Shown: piece after piece, positions 36,073 to 45,249 of the stretch
How positions within the stretch are numbered: position 1 is the stretch's first letter
Layout: every line of letters starts with the position of its first letter
Source of the DNA: Lachnospiraceae bacterium
GTDB taxonomy: Bacteria > Bacillota > Clostridia > Lachnospirales > Lachnospiraceae
Assembly: GCA_029338735.1 (NCBI GenBank)
Contig: JAQYAY010000024.1
Coordinates: 37,533 to 101,532 of the forward strand
DNA: 64,000 nt
Direction: 5' to 3'
The notes under the pieces: generated by a model
Told to the model about the DNA's origin: nothing
Database searches by the model: none
The model's input: the letters and a program-made list of their open reading frames with translations, nothing else
Made by a program: the position numbers and the translations under genes

Positions 36073-37374
36073 ATGGCCAGAGTCGGAATTGTTGCAGAAT
36101 TCAACCCTTTTCATACAGGACATAAGTACATAATAGATTATGCAAAAAATGAACTGCAGGCAGACTCTGTCGTCATCGCTCTTGGAAATGAATTCACCCA
36201 GCGCGGCGGAGTCGCAATCATCGACAGATACACCCGTGCGAAGTGCGCCATTGACGCAGGTGCTGACCTCGTTGTAGGAATGCCTGTCATAGCCTCATGC
36301 GCTAGTGCAGAAATATTCGCAGAATGCGGCGTATGCCTGCTGCATGCATGTGGATGTGAGAAAATTGTATGTGGGTATGAAGGCAGTGGTTACTCTGATT
36401 GCAATGATAATCTTCTCATAAGAAAAATAGCTGAAATACTGATCGAAGAGCCATCTGCCTACAAAAACGCCTTACAGAAAAGCCTTAATGCTGGGAATAA
36501 TTTTCCAGTTGCCAGAGAAGCAGCACTAACGGAATATTTTTCCATCTCTTATAAAACTAATTCAGTATCTGATAGCAATATTCCATTTGGCAAAAATGGC
36601 ACGCCTTCAGTCAGATCAATCATTAAAAGTCTGATTTCAAGCCCCAACAATATCCTGACCATCGAATATCAGAAAGCTATCCTTAAACACGGATTCGATA
36701 TTGAACTTATCCCTGTAAAAAGGCAGGGAACTGCATACAACGACAGTGTATCTGATGGTGAATATGTTTCCGCATCATACATCCGCCGTGCAATAAATGA
36801 CGGTGATTTTTCTGCAATAAAAAAGCACCTGACACCATATTCGTATCAGGTACTTAAAGATGCTTATGAAAAAAAACTACTGCTTACAGATGATGATCTG
36901 AGCCTGCCACTGCATCTGTCACTACTGTCTCATGATTCATATCATGATTATCATGATGTCTCAGATGACCTCGCTGACCGTATCAGAAAGCTTTTGCCAC
37001 AATACACCAGTTTTGAGAGTTTTACCAGACTCGTAAAAAACAAGAGCCTGACCGCATCCCGAATCAGAAGATCCATGATACACATACTCCTGCGCATAAC
37101 AAACAATGACCTTGAATCACTGCGTGCATCAGAATTCGTTCCATATCTCTGGATCCTCTCAGCCTCGAAGAATGGCTTCGCATTACTGGGCGACATCAAA
37201 GCCACTTCCCAGGCCCCTTTATTCATGTCGATCAATGAACTAAAAGACAAAAAACTGGATGAACCACTTTTTCATCAGGATCTGAAAGCATTGGAACTCG
37301 TACGTGCTCTAAGGATTAATAAGAGCAGAATGCTGATTCCAAATGAAAATCTGAGAAAAATATATCACTTATGA
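36073..37374 (+). CDS. tmcAL: tRNA(Met) cytidine acetate ligase
   Basis: This 433-residue nucleotidyltransferase-like protein acetylates the wobble cytidine of elongator tRNA-Met, using acetate and ATP directly. It opens with the HxGH-type motif VGIVAEFNPFHTGHKYII, then ALGNEFTQRGGVAIIDRYTR and GADLVVGMPVIASCASAE, which match TmcAL (formerly YlbM). GGGAGG lies upstream of the ATG. It overlaps the 3' end of rlmH by ten bases, tail to tail. Its acetate dependence makes the adjacency to ackA suggestive. Confidence 0.93.
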   Translation: MARVGIVAEFNPFHTGHKYIIDYAKNELQADSVVIALGNEFTQRGGVAIIDRYTRAKCAIDAGADLVVGMPVIASCASAEIFAECGVCLLHACGCEKIVCGYEGSGYSDCNDNLLIRKIAEILIEEPSAYKNALQKSLNAGNNFPVAREAALTEYFSISYKTNSVSDSNIPFGKNGTPSVRSIIKSLISSPNNILTIEYQKAILKHGFDIELIPVKRQGTAYNDSVSDGEYVSASYIRRAINDGDFSAIKKHLTPYSYQVLKDAYEKKLLLTDDDLSLPLHLSLLSHDSYHDYHDVSDDLADRIRKLLPQYTSFESFTRLVKNKSLTASRIRRSMIHILLRITNNDLESLRASEFVPYLWILSASKNGFALLGDIKATSQAPLFMSINELKDKKLDEPLFHQDLKALELVRALRINKSRMLIPNENLRKIYHL

Positions 37375-37844
37375 TACGGCTCATGATTGATGATCCTATA
37401 AGACCTGTAAATCTGTTCTAAGAGTATCACTCTCATCAGCTGGTGCGGGAATGTCATCCGTGAAAAAGAGAGTGCATAGTCCGCCCGCTGCATCACTTCA
37501 TCTGACAGTCCTAGAGAGCCGCCTATCACAAATACGATATGGCTCTTACCTTCCAGACCAAGCCTCTCAATATTTGCTGCCAGCTTCTCGGATGTCAGCA
37601 TCTCTCCCTGAATCGCGAGTGCTATCACATACGCAGAGTCCGGAATTCTGTCAAGAAGGCGTTTCCCTTCTGTCTCCTTTATCTTATTCTCTTCTGCATC
37701 TGAAGCATTCTCCGGAGTCTTCTCGTCCTTTACTTCCACGATATCAATCTTCGCATAACGTGAAAGGCGCTTGCTGTATTCAGCAAGTGCCTCTCTGAAA
37801 AATTTTTCCTTTATTTTGCCAACACAGGCTATTGTAATCTTCAT
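37365..37844 (-). CDS. rlmH: 23S rRNA (pseudouridine1915-N3)-methyltransferase
   Basis: This 159-residue SPOUT methyltransferase modifies pseudouridine 1915 in helix 69 of 23S rRNA. It begins ITIACVGKIKEKFFREAL and has the knot motifs FVIGGSLGLSDEVMQRA and LSFSRMTFPHQLMRVILLEQ, ending in YRIINHEPYHK, a standard RlmH C-terminus. It starts one base after the AICAR formyltransferase stop, so it is probably translated from the purine transcript. Its end overlaps tmcAL. Confidence 0.97.
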   Translation of the reverse strand: MKITIACVGKIKEKFFREALAEYSKRLSRYAKIDIVEVKDEKTPENASDAEENKIKETEGKRLLDRIPDSAYVIALAIQGEMLTSEKLAANIERLGLEGKSHIVFVIGGSLGLSDEVMQRADYALSFSRMTFPHQLMRVILLEQIYRSYRIINHEPYHK

Positions 37845-37845
37845 A

Positions 37846-39027
37846 TCAGTGATGGAACAGTCTGATACCTGTAAATGACATTACCATATCATACTTGTCG
37901 CATACAGCAATGACATTGTCATCACGAATCGAGCCGCCTGGCTCTGCAACGTACTTCACGCCGCTCTTGTGAGCTCTCTCAATATTGTCTCCGAATGGGA
38001 AAAATGCATCTGATCCAAGAGTCACATCAGTATTCTTGTCGAGCCATGCTCTCTTCTCTTCCTTAGTAAACACATCAGGCTTCTTCGTGAAGACATTCTG
38101 CCATGAGCCATCTGCAAGCAGATCCTCATACTCGTCTCCGATATAGAGATCAATCGCATTGTCCCTGTCAGCTCTGTGGACATCATCCTTGAAAGGAAGC
38201 TCGAGAACCTTCGGGCACTGACGCAGCCACCAGTTGTCAGCCTTTGATCCAGCAAGTCTGGTGCAGTGGATACGTGACTGCTGTCCGGCTCCGATACCGA
38301 TAGCCTGGCCGTTCTTCACGTAGCAGACTGAATTACTCTGCGTATACTTCAGTGTGATCATTGAGATTGCCAGGTCTCTCTTTGCAGAATCAGGAAGATC
38401 CTTATTCTTTGTCACGATATTGTCAAAAAAAACTGGTCCGATATGAAGCTCATTTCTTCCCTGCTCAAATGTGACACCGAACACCTGCTTCTTCTCTATA
38501 GCAGCAGGCACATAATTCTCATCAATCTGGATCACATTATAGTTGCCCTTTTTCTTTTTCTTGAGGATCTCAAGAGCTTCAGGCTCATATCCCGGTGCGA
38601 TCACACCATCTGATACCTCACGCCTGATGATCTTTGCAGTAGGAACATCACAGACATCTGAAAGTGCAATGAAATCCCCGAATGAAGACATACGGTCAGC
38701 GCCTCTTGCCCTTGCATATGCGTTGGCAAGCGGAGAGAACTCTATATCCATGTCATCAACCCAGTATATCTTTCTCTCTACATCAGAGAGTGGGAGTCCG
38801 GTAGCAGCTCCGGCTGGAGATACATGCTTGAATGAAGTAGCGCTTGCAAGTCCAGTGGCCTTCTTCATCTCTGATACGAGCTGCCAGCCATTCAGGGCGT
38901 CAAGAAAATTGATGTAGCCCGGTCTGCCGTTAAGAACAGTGACCGGAAGGTCTGAACCGTCTTCCATAAAGATTCTTGAAGGCTTCTGATTCGGGTTGCA
39001 GCCATACTTTAACTGAAATTCTTTCAT
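37846..39027 (-). CDS. purH: AICAR formyltransferase, stand-alone
   Basis: This 393-residue protein contains only the AICAR transformylase part of PurH. It begins [15 protein letters not shown] and carries the catalytic [38 protein letters not shown] and [14 protein letters not shown] motifs. The usual N-terminal IMP cyclohydrolase (MGS-like) domain of about 200 residues is absent: the gene starts at a proper ribosome site (AAAGG) with no such domain upstream. The missing activity is supplied by the IMP cyclohydrolase gene 12 bp upstream. It uses 10-formyltetrahydrofolate. Confidence 0.93.
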   Translation of the reverse strand: MKEFQLKYGCNPNQKPSRIFMEDGSDLPVTVLNGRPGYINFLDALNGWQLVSEMKKATGLASATSFKHVSPAGAATGLPLSDVERKIYWVDDMDIEFSPLANAYARARGADRMSSFGDFIALSDVCDVPTAKIIRREVSDGVIAPGYEPEALEILKKKKKGNYNVIQIDENYVPAAIEKKQVFGVTFEQGRNELHIGPVFFDNIVTKNKDLPDSAKRDLAISMITLKYTQSNSVCYVKNGQAIGIGAGQQSRIHCTRLAGSKADNWWLRQCPKVLELPFKDDVHRADRDNAIDLYIGDEYEDLLADGSWQNVFTKKPDVFTKEEKRAWLDKNTDVTLGSDAFFPFGDNIERAHKSGVKYVAEPGGSIRDDNVIAVCDKYDMVMSFTGIRLFHH

Positions 39028-39039
39028 GATAAACCTTTC

Positions 39040-39756
39040 TTATTTATTTTTATTAACTATACGCATCTCATATCTCTTCGTTTCTATATCAATGAAACGT
39101 ACAAACAGAGACACTTTATTGTCTTCATTCAGATTGTTCCATACAAGATCTGTAAACTCATCAATATCGCCACGGATCTCTACAGGAGTCGGCTCTCCTT
39201 CGAATGAAGGAAGCGGATTGCCATCACCCATGTATGTATGAATAAAACGGCCTTCGCCTTCCTTTGGCTTGTCATATGAAAAAGTGTATCTGTCAGTGCA
39301 TGACGGATCCATCAGATCGCTCTTAAGAATTGACATCTGATAAGAGAACTCGCCTTTATCCACATGCAGATCAGCAGAAATACGAGGAGTGTAGTTCGGC
39401 TCATCAGGCTCGAACTTACGGCTCCTGAGTGACTGTTCAAAAGTAAGGCCTTTATTGAGTCCGTCGAAAATAGTATCCGTCTGGTCACCATTGGTCACAA
39501 TAGTATCATTGCCAGTCACCCTGACCGGAGCATAGATAATAAGGGACGGATCTTCGAGCTTACTCGGATCAAAAGCCTCAGTCCTGATGCCCTCATCCTC
39601 GGCCTCAACGAAGATACGGTTTCTCGAATTCGAAGACCTGCCCATGATAAAATAAGCCGTCACCGCAAACTTCCCATCAGCCGACTTCCCGACTACTATT
39701 CCACGGCCCGGATATACATTACCGGCCAGTTCTTTTTCAAGTGAAACAAGTTTCAT
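39040..39756 (-). CDS. purO: PurO-type IMP cyclohydrolase
   Basis: This 238-residue protein closes the inosine ring from FAICAR. It matches the PurO/IMP_cyclohyd family described in archaea, not the PurH cyclohydrolase: NVYPGRGIVVGKSADGKFAV, AYFIMGRSSNSRNRIF, TNGDQTDTIFDGL, ADEPNYTPRIS-like PDEPNYTPRISAD and FIHTYMGDGNPLPSFEGEP. I start at the ATG at 39756, with GGAG 8 bp upstream; the longer frame upstream runs through a palindromic element and looks non-coding. It precedes the stand-alone AICAR formyltransferase by 12 bp. Confidence 0.9.
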   Translation of the reverse strand: MKLVSLEKELAGNVYPGRGIVVGKSADGKFAVTAYFIMGRSSNSRNRIFVEAEDEGIRTEAFDPSKLEDPSLIIYAPVRVTGNDTIVTNGDQTDTIFDGLNKGLTFEQSLRSRKFEPDEPNYTPRISADLHVDKGEFSYQMSILKSDLMDPSCTDRYTFSYDKPKEGEGRFIHTYMGDGNPLPSFEGEPTPVEIRGDIDEFTDLVWNNLNEDNKVSLFVRFIDIETKRYEMRIVNKNK

Positions 39757-39782
39757 GACTTTCTCCATTCTGATAAAAATCA

Positions 39783-39922
39783 AGGGTGCGGTACACATAA
39801 GCTGTGAGAGGCCTTTTGAGACGCCGGCGCCTGGCGGCCGTCCTATTGGCCGCCTATGCGTCCGCTGCGTCCAAGCATTAGCGAGAGCGCGTCTCGAACA
39901 GCTTGATGTGTTGCCGCACCCC
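39783..39922. repeat. palindromic GC-rich element, copy 2 (purO-permease interval)
   Basis: Inverted arms GGGTGCGGtaCACATAAGCT (left) and the complement of GGGTGCGGcaACACATcAAG (right) bound a GC-rich core. The core (39804-39899) is the reverse complement of copy 1 core at 4311-4406. The outer arms of the two copies are unrelated in sequence, yet each pair is self-complementary. Confidence 0.75.
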
Positions 39923-39932
39923 GTGGACAACA

Positions 39933-41351
39933 TTATCTAGGTATAAAGATATACTTAAGTACGAAGAGTACGGCCAGGATGTACATCAGCACCGTAACCT
40001 TCTTCTTTTCCTTCATAAAGCAATTGCAAACCGTATTGATCACAACATAAGAGATGATGCCAATTGAGATACCCTCTGAAATGCTGTAGAACATCGGCAT
40101 AGCGATAACTGCGAGATATGCAGGAATAGCTTCACGATAATCATTGAAGTCGATCTTGACGATTGATGAAAGCATCAGGAATCCTACGAATACAAGAGCC
40201 GGTGAAGTAGCAAATCCCGGAATTGCAGTGAAGATCGGTGAGAAGAACATAGCGATCAGGAACATGAGTCCGGTAACTACAGAAGTAAGACCAGTACGTC
40301 CGCCTGCACCAACTCCAGAAGCTGACTCTACGAATGTAGTAGTGGTTGAAGTACCAAATACAGCACCAACAGAAGTAGCGCATGCATCAGCCATCAGGGC
40401 ACCCTTGATATGAGGGAGCTTGCCATCCTTGTCCAGGAATCCGGCCTTTTCAGAACATCCTACAAGAGTTCCGATGGTATCGAAGATATCTACAAACAGG
40501 AATGAGAAAACAACAACGATGAAATTGAATATACCCTTGTCATTCATTGTCGCAAATCCCTTGAAGCACTGTCCGAATGTATTTCCGAACTTAGAGAAAT
40601 CAGTGAACACACCAGCAGGAAGAACTGAATAGAAGCCGTTCTTCGGATCCGGAACATAAATGCCGGCAACCTGGAAGATCATTCCAAGTACCCAGGTAGC
40701 AATGATTCCGATAAGGACTGCACCAGTGATTCCTTTGATATAAAGGATTGAGATGATAATAAGACCAATCAGTGCAAGAAGTGCAAATGAACCAGCCTGA
40801 TGCCAGTTGGCTCTGAAGTCTACATATGTGACAAAAGTTGAATCTGAATTGGAGACGAGCTTACCATCCTGAAGTCCGATGAAAGCTACGAAGAGTCCGA
40901 TACCAGCAGAAACACCTTTCTTCAGTGTAGCTGGAATAGCATTGAAAATTGCTTCACGGACATTTGTCAGTGAAAGGATAATGAAGATGATACCTTCAAT
41001 GAATACTGCTGCAAGAGCTACCTGCCAGCTGTATCCCATGTTTCCACAGACTGTAAATGCAAAGAATGCATTGAGTCCCATGCCCGGCGCAAGGGCGAAT
41101 GGATAATTCGCCATGAAAGCCATACACAGTGTACCGAAGCATGATGACAGACAGGTCGCAATAAGGATTGCTGTCGGATCCATTCCTGCATTGGACAGGA
41201 TGCTTGGATTAACTGCGAGAATGTAGGCCATTGTCATGAACGTTGTAAAACCTGCCATGATCTCGGTCTTAGTGTTTGTTCCCACTTCTTTCAAGTGGAA
41301 CATTTTTTCGAGAGCGCCTCCGCTCTGCTTTGTTGCTGTGTTTCCAGCCAT
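39933..41351 (-). CDS. NCS2-family purine base permease (AzgA/PbuG-like)
   Basis: This 472-residue membrane protein has 12-14 hydrophobic segments. MFHLKEVGTNTKTEIMAGFT, FMTMAYILAVNPSILSNAGM, APGMGLNAFFAFTV and SASGVGAGGRTGLTSVVTGL are the AzgA/PbuG signature for hypoxanthine/guanine/adenine uptake. It lies upstream of purO and purH, consistent with purine salvage. GGAGGAG precedes the ATG. I looked for a purine riboswitch in the 133-bp leader and did not find its conserved core; a terminator for the upstream gene lies there instead. Confidence 0.92.
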   Translation of the reverse strand: MAGNTATKQSGGALEKMFHLKEVGTNTKTEIMAGFTTFMTMAYILAVNPSILSNAGMDPTAILIATCLSSCFGTLCMAFMANYPFALAPGMGLNAFFAFTVCGNMGYSWQVALAAVFIEGIIFIILSLTNVREAIFNAIPATLKKGVSAGIGLFVAFIGLQDGKLVSNSDSTFVTYVDFRANWHQAGSFALLALIGLIIISILYIKGITGAVLIGIIATWVLGMIFQVAGIYVPDPKNGFYSVLPAGVFTDFSKFGNTFGQCFKGFATMNDKGIFNFIVVVFSFLFVDIFDTIGTLVGCSEKAGFLDKDGKLPHIKGALMADACATSVGAVFGTSTTTTFVESASGVGAGGRTGLTSVVTGLMFLIAMFFSPIFTAIPGFATSPALVFVGFLMLSSIVKIDFNDYREAIPAYLAVIAMPMFYSISEGISIGIISYVVINTVCNCFMKEKKKVTVLMYILAVLFVLKYIFIPR

Positions 41352-41411
41352 TTTTAAAGCTCCTCCAAAAGTTTTAAAGAGTTTATAGGTTCCGTAAAAA
41401 TTATAAGTTAA

Positions 41412-41447
41412 TAAAAAAAATCTGTAAAGATGAACTTTTATTCATCT
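41412..41447 (-). terminator. terminator after the linker-protein gene
   Basis: AGATGAA / TTCATCT stem with a six-base loop (41428-41447), followed on the minus strand after a few bases by eight Ts (41412-41420). Confidence 0.75.
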
Positions 41448-41484
41448 ATACAAATCAGCCCATATGTAGCAAGTCCAGACTAAC

Positions 41485-42063
41485 TCAGTTACCTTTTGCC
41501 TCTTCAAAAATAGGTCTCGTGAGTTTGTAAATATCATTTGCCTTCTTCTGAACCCTGAAGCTTCGCTGAAGAGCGATATTGTACTCATTCTTGTCTGGTG
41601 ATTCTGCAAAAGCCTTGTACAGGCGGGCATACTGAACAGTTCTGAGACCAACTGGCTTGACAGCAGCCCTTATTTTCTTCTTGAGGGACTCAGAGAGATC
41701 AGCGTGTCCCTGCAGTTCAGGGCTCTTACTCTCCTGTTTCTTTGCAGGTTCCTGTTTTTTTGAAGCTTCTGGCTTCTTAGCCGGTTCCTGCTTCTTTGTC
41801 TCCTGCTTCTTCTGCGTCTTTGCCGGGGCTGCCTGCTCTGCAGGTTCTTTTGCAAATGCTGCTCTTGCCTTGTTCAGCACATCCATAGACACCTTTACAG
41901 GATTTACCGGTTCTTTCTTTTCGTTGTTTTTCTGGATCTCAACAGGATTCTTTCCCTCCTGTGCTGAGTAAATAAAAAATACTGCGTCGCTCGGAGCATT
42001 GCTCTGGATCTCTTTAAGTCCTTTGGCTCCGACACTTGCATAATCAATGATGTAAACGCCCAT
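41485..42063 (-). CDS. hypothetical protein with Lys/Pro/Gln-rich linker
   Basis: This 192-residue protein has three parts. Residues 1-45 (MGVYIIDYASVGAKGLKEI, then DAVFFIYSAQEG) resemble the first strand-helix-strand of PIN/NYN-like nucleases. Residues 70-125 are a low-complexity linker (KKQETKKQEPAKKPEASKKQ). Residues 125-192 are a helical module (KKIRAAVKPVGLRTVQYARL, then IYKLTRPIFEEAKG) like the C-terminal module of such proteins. The catalytic middle of a PIN domain appears to be missing. The family link is an impression, not a search result. AAGGAG precedes the ATG. Confidence 0.7.
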   Translation of the reverse strand: MGVYIIDYASVGAKGLKEIQSNAPSDAVFFIYSAQEGKNPVEIQKNNEKKEPVNPVKVSMDVLNKARAAFAKEPAEQAAPAKTQKKQETKKQEPAKKPEASKKQEPAKKQESKSPELQGHADLSESLKKKIRAAVKPVGLRTVQYARLYKAFAESPDKNEYNIALQRSFRVQKKANDIYKLTRPIFEEAKGN

Positions 42064-42112
42064 AGTTTTCTCCTTATGATAAAAAATTTCTCCATATACT
42101 ATAACCTAAAAC

Positions 42113-42142
42113 AAGCAAAAAATAAAGAAGCGGTTGCCCGCT
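42113..42142 (-). terminator. terminator after the galactoside operon
   Basis: AGCGG-ttgc-CCGCT hairpin followed on the minus strand by TTCTTTATTTTTT, 28 bp after the DUF5688 gene stop. Confidence 0.8.
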
Positions 42143-42170
42143 CCTTTAAAAAAGATACTAAGTTGTACCG

Positions 42171-42806
42171 TCATATTATTGAAACTGATCCTGTATCCGG
42201 ATCAAAGTGATATATTCTGTCAGATAATACCTCATCATCACGAACTATTGAGATGTTCACATCTGTCAGCATACCACTGAGCTCATCTGATGAAATTCCG
42301 AGCCGGTCAGGCACCAGAAGGACCTCATGAATGGATGAAGGAATGATGCAGAAGCTGTCATGTATCTGATCCGCAAAATCATCCAGAGCATTATCATACA
42401 GCATAGTTGCTGCACCGAAATGTCTTCTGCTGTTCGACATCACGAAGAAGGTCTGGTAGTAGTCATTTTCTGACAGCCCCAGCACATCTTCAATGCTCTC
42501 AATACTCAACGGAAAGAGTCTCATTGCCGTCTCTATCGAATCATGAAGCAGTGTATCAAGGCTCACACCCCACTTGACCAGAGCCTCATTATTGATATTA
42601 AAGGAAACTATCTCATCACCTTCGGCCCGTATCACATAGATAAAAACCACCGCCATATCCAGATATACCGTATGAGCAGCATCTCCCAGCCAGTCAGCAT
42701 TATTGCTGATATTTATGAGCTTCGGGATGATATGGCTCTTTGCAATGGAGTAATCCTCTATATCCTTTTCATCCAGTAAGGAATCATATTCAATTATACT
42801 ATTCAT
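42171..42806 (-). CDS. DUF5688-like protein
   Basis: This 211-residue soluble protein resembles the DUF5688 group common in Lachnospiraceae: acidic N-terminus, a strand-rich middle (VVFIYVIRAEGDEIVSFNI), then NSRRHFGAATMLYDNALDDF and IIPSSIHEVLLVPD near the C-terminus. Function is unknown. It is the last gene of the GPH-GH2-GH36 run. Its ribosome site GGGAGG lies in the 3' arm of a small hairpin (GCCTCC/GGAGGC, 42810-42830). Confidence 0.75.
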   Translation of the reverse strand: MNSIIEYDSLLDEKDIEDYSIAKSHIIPKLINISNNADWLGDAAHTVYLDMAVVFIYVIRAEGDEIVSFNINNEALVKWGVSLDTLLHDSIETAMRLFPLSIESIEDVLGLSENDYYQTFFVMSNSRRHFGAATMLYDNALDDFADQIHDSFCIIPSSIHEVLLVPDRLGISSDELSGMLTDVNISIVRDDEVLSDRIYHFDPDTGSVSII

Positions 42807-42809
42807 TCT

Positions 42810-42830
42810 GCCTCCCAGAGAGACGGAGGC
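42810..42830 (-). promoter_or_regulatory. hairpin covering the ribosome site of the DUF5688 gene
   Basis: On the minus strand GCCTCC-gtctctct-GGGAGGC, with the Shine-Dalgarno GGGAGG as the 3' arm, 3 bases before the ATG at 42806. Confidence 0.5.
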
Positions 42831-42857
42831 AAAGATTCGGAAACTACTTCTCTTATA

Positions 42858-45248
42858 TCATGCCTGCCAAGAGTCTGTCAACAGCCTCTCTTCTACTTTC
42901 TCGACTATATACAGTCTCGAAGAAAAGTCCTGCATCACACGGGTATGATCATTATATCCAGTTCCCGTAAATGCAGGTGGCAGATTGATACCGGCATTCA
43001 TCAGCAGACCACCGGATACATTTTCATCGAGAATCTCGCAGTGCAGCTTCACAAAATGAGCCAGCGCGCTCTCGACAACAGAACCCGGCTTGATATGAAC
43101 AGGAGTCATCTGATTGATCATGGATCCGAAAGTCCGTACATCAATATCCATTGGCATATTGTACACATGATACCTCGCATCAGGATCGAGTCCCCTGAAC
43201 TTCAGATTCTCATATCTGATGCCAGGCTTTGTCTCCTTCACGAGCACCATGCCGACAGCCTGCGAAGCATCCGGTGCCGTCACAACCCATTTGACAGAAT
43301 TCTCCTCATCGCTCATGCGATAGAAATCACCATACTGCATCGTATGACGGAGTCTCTTGTACATCTCCACATATCCATGCAGTTCTTCTATTTCTGAAGA
43401 ACTCATATCAAGTGGATTGACCTCCATACCAAAGCTCGTAAAAGCAGCTACATTGAATCTCGTATTGAGCGGTGTATTCCGAAGCGTCTGGTGATTCGGG
43501 CATGCACTCACATGGCCACTCACACAGCTCATCGGATATCCACAGCTGTATCCCTCCTGGATTGTCAGTCGGCAGATGGCTTCCGAGTCGTCTGAACCCC
43601 AGATCTGAGGGAAATATGAAAGGATTCCGAGATCAAATCTGTTGCCTCCTGAAGCGCATCCCTCGAACAGAATATGCGGATATTTTTTCACGAGAGTATC
43701 CATGATCTGATAGAGTCCCAGGATATAGCGATGGAACAGCTCTCCGGCACTCTTTTCCTTCAGATACGGTGAATATACATCTGAGAAAATGCGGTTGTAA
43801 TCCCACTTCACATAATCAATAGAAGCTGATGAGAAAACACTGCTCATCGCGTCTATCACATACTGCACAACTTCAGGATTCGACAGATCCAGTAATCTCT
43901 GGTGGCGTCCCTCTGACTGATCCTTTCCAGGAATCTGTATGGACCAGTCCGGATGAGCCCTGTACAGATCTGAATCGACATTTACCATTTCAGGCTCGAC
44001 CCAGATACCAAACAGAAGTCCCATTCCATGAATCCTGTCGACAAGATATGACAGCCCGTGAGGAAGCTTCTTCGCATTAACAGTCCAGTCACCCAGAGAA
44101 CTCTTGTCATCATTACGGTTCCCGAACCAGCCGTCATCCATCACAAAGAGCTCAGCACCAAGGTCCTTACCCTTCTTCGCAAATGACAGAAGCTTCTTCT
44201 CATTTATATCAAAATATGCACCCTCCCAGGAATTGAGCACTACAGGTCTGTCCTTTTCTGCCCATTCTCCTGTCAGAATATGCTTCTTCACAAAGTCAGA
44301 CATCATGATCGACAGATCTGAATACCCGCCGTCAGTGAATCCCATCACACATTCAGGTGCACTGAAAATATCTCCAGGAGCCAGATCAAAGCAGAATCCC
44401 GAAGGATTGATTCCTGTGAGAATCCTCGTCTTGCCATAGGCATTGACAGACACACTCTCATAGTGATTGCCGCTGTAAATCAGATTGCTGCCTATACAGC
44501 GGCCATGTGCTTCACTGCAGTCAGGATCTGCAACTATGATATACGGATTGGCCCTTGACGATGATGATCCGATGACTGTCGAAACAGTATAGTTCCCGGC
44601 AGAAACTATAGTATCAGTTCTATTCATCTCACGGGTCCATGCTCCAGTGAATGAAGTCACCTTGTAGCCACAGCCGAACACATCGAGCTGTCCTGACAGT
44701 AGCCTTGTGAGCTTCACATTCTGATCGGATACATTTTCAAAAGAAGCACTGCGGCAGATCACATCTGAATCTGAAAATACGGAGAAATACAGACGGAGCA
44801 CATAACCATTGTTATTATCCTTCATCGTAAGTGTCAGAGTCTGCGCCAGGCCGTCATCGGATACATGTGCCGCTGGCAGACCATCTATCGTATTTTTGTC
44901 ATCTGAAATAGATGCATCAGTCAGTACAAAATCAAGTGTCGTGCTGCCATCAGCCGACTGTGTCTCTACCATCGGCTCCCTGATATCGCCTTTTCCATAG
45001 GTACCGACCAGGAGCCTCACATCTTCAAGTGTATATGGATTCGGTTCTGAATTGTAGTCTATCGAATTGCCTGGCGGAAATTCATTTTTTTCAGAAAGAG
45101 CGAGCGCATCCTCTGCTGAATCTATACTTATCCTGTTACCATAATACACTGTCTCGATCTGTCCAGTCGGCAGTGTCAGGAATACAAGCGATGTATTTTG
45201 TGTATCAATTACAAATGCGCAGCGGTCGCCCTTTAGCTCTCTAATCAT
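42858..45248 (-). CDS. alpha-galactosidase, GH36 family
   Basis: This 796-residue enzyme removes alpha-linked galactose from raffinose-family sugars, melibiose or galactomannan side chains. The beta-sandwich N-terminal domain (to about residue 330) is followed by a TIM barrel with WEGAYFDINEKKLL, FVMDDGWFGNR, the nucleophile Asp483 in YVKWDYNR and the acid/base pair around Asp553-554 in WGSDDSEAICR. A CGYPMSCVSGHVSACPNHQT stretch follows. No signal peptide, so it acts inside the cell on imported oligosaccharides. It starts one base after the GH2 stop and has AAGGAG. Confidence 0.95.
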   Translation of the reverse strand: MIRELKGDRCAFVIDTQNTSLVFLTLPTGQIETVYYGNRISIDSAEDALALSEKNEFPPGNSIDYNSEPNPYTLEDVRLLVGTYGKGDIREPMVETQSADGSTTLDFVLTDASISDDKNTIDGLPAAHVSDDGLAQTLTLTMKDNNNGYVLRLYFSVFSDSDVICRSASFENVSDQNVKLTRLLSGQLDVFGCGYKVTSFTGAWTREMNRTDTIVSAGNYTVSTVIGSSSSRANPYIIVADPDCSEAHGRCIGSNLIYSGNHYESVSVNAYGKTRILTGINPSGFCFDLAPGDIFSAPECVMGFTDGGYSDLSIMMSDFVKKHILTGEWAEKDRPVVLNSWEGAYFDINEKKLLSFAKKGKDLGAELFVMDDGWFGNRNDDKSSLGDWTVNAKKLPHGLSYLVDRIHGMGLLFGIWVEPEMVNVDSDLYRAHPDWSIQIPGKDQSEGRHQRLLDLSNPEVVQYVIDAMSSVFSSASIDYVKWDYNRIFSDVYSPYLKEKSAGELFHRYILGLYQIMDTLVKKYPHILFEGCASGGNRFDLGILSYFPQIWGSDDSEAICRLTIQEGYSCGYPMSCVSGHVSACPNHQTLRNTPLNTRFNVAAFTSFGMEVNPLDMSSSEIEELHGYVEMYKRLRHTMQYGDFYRMSDEENSVKWVVTAPDASQAVGMVLVKETKPGIRYENLKFRGLDPDARYHVYNMPMDIDVRTFGSMINQMTPVHIKPGSVVESALAHFVKLHCEILDENVSGGLLMNAGINLPPAFTGTGYNDHTRVMQDFSSRLYIVEKVEERLLTDSWQA

Positions 45249-45249
45249 A

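Noticed and set aside
41352..41484. Purine riboswitch before the NCS2 permease
   Set aside because: The conserved core of the purine aptamer was not found on the minus strand; the only structure is the upstream gene terminator.
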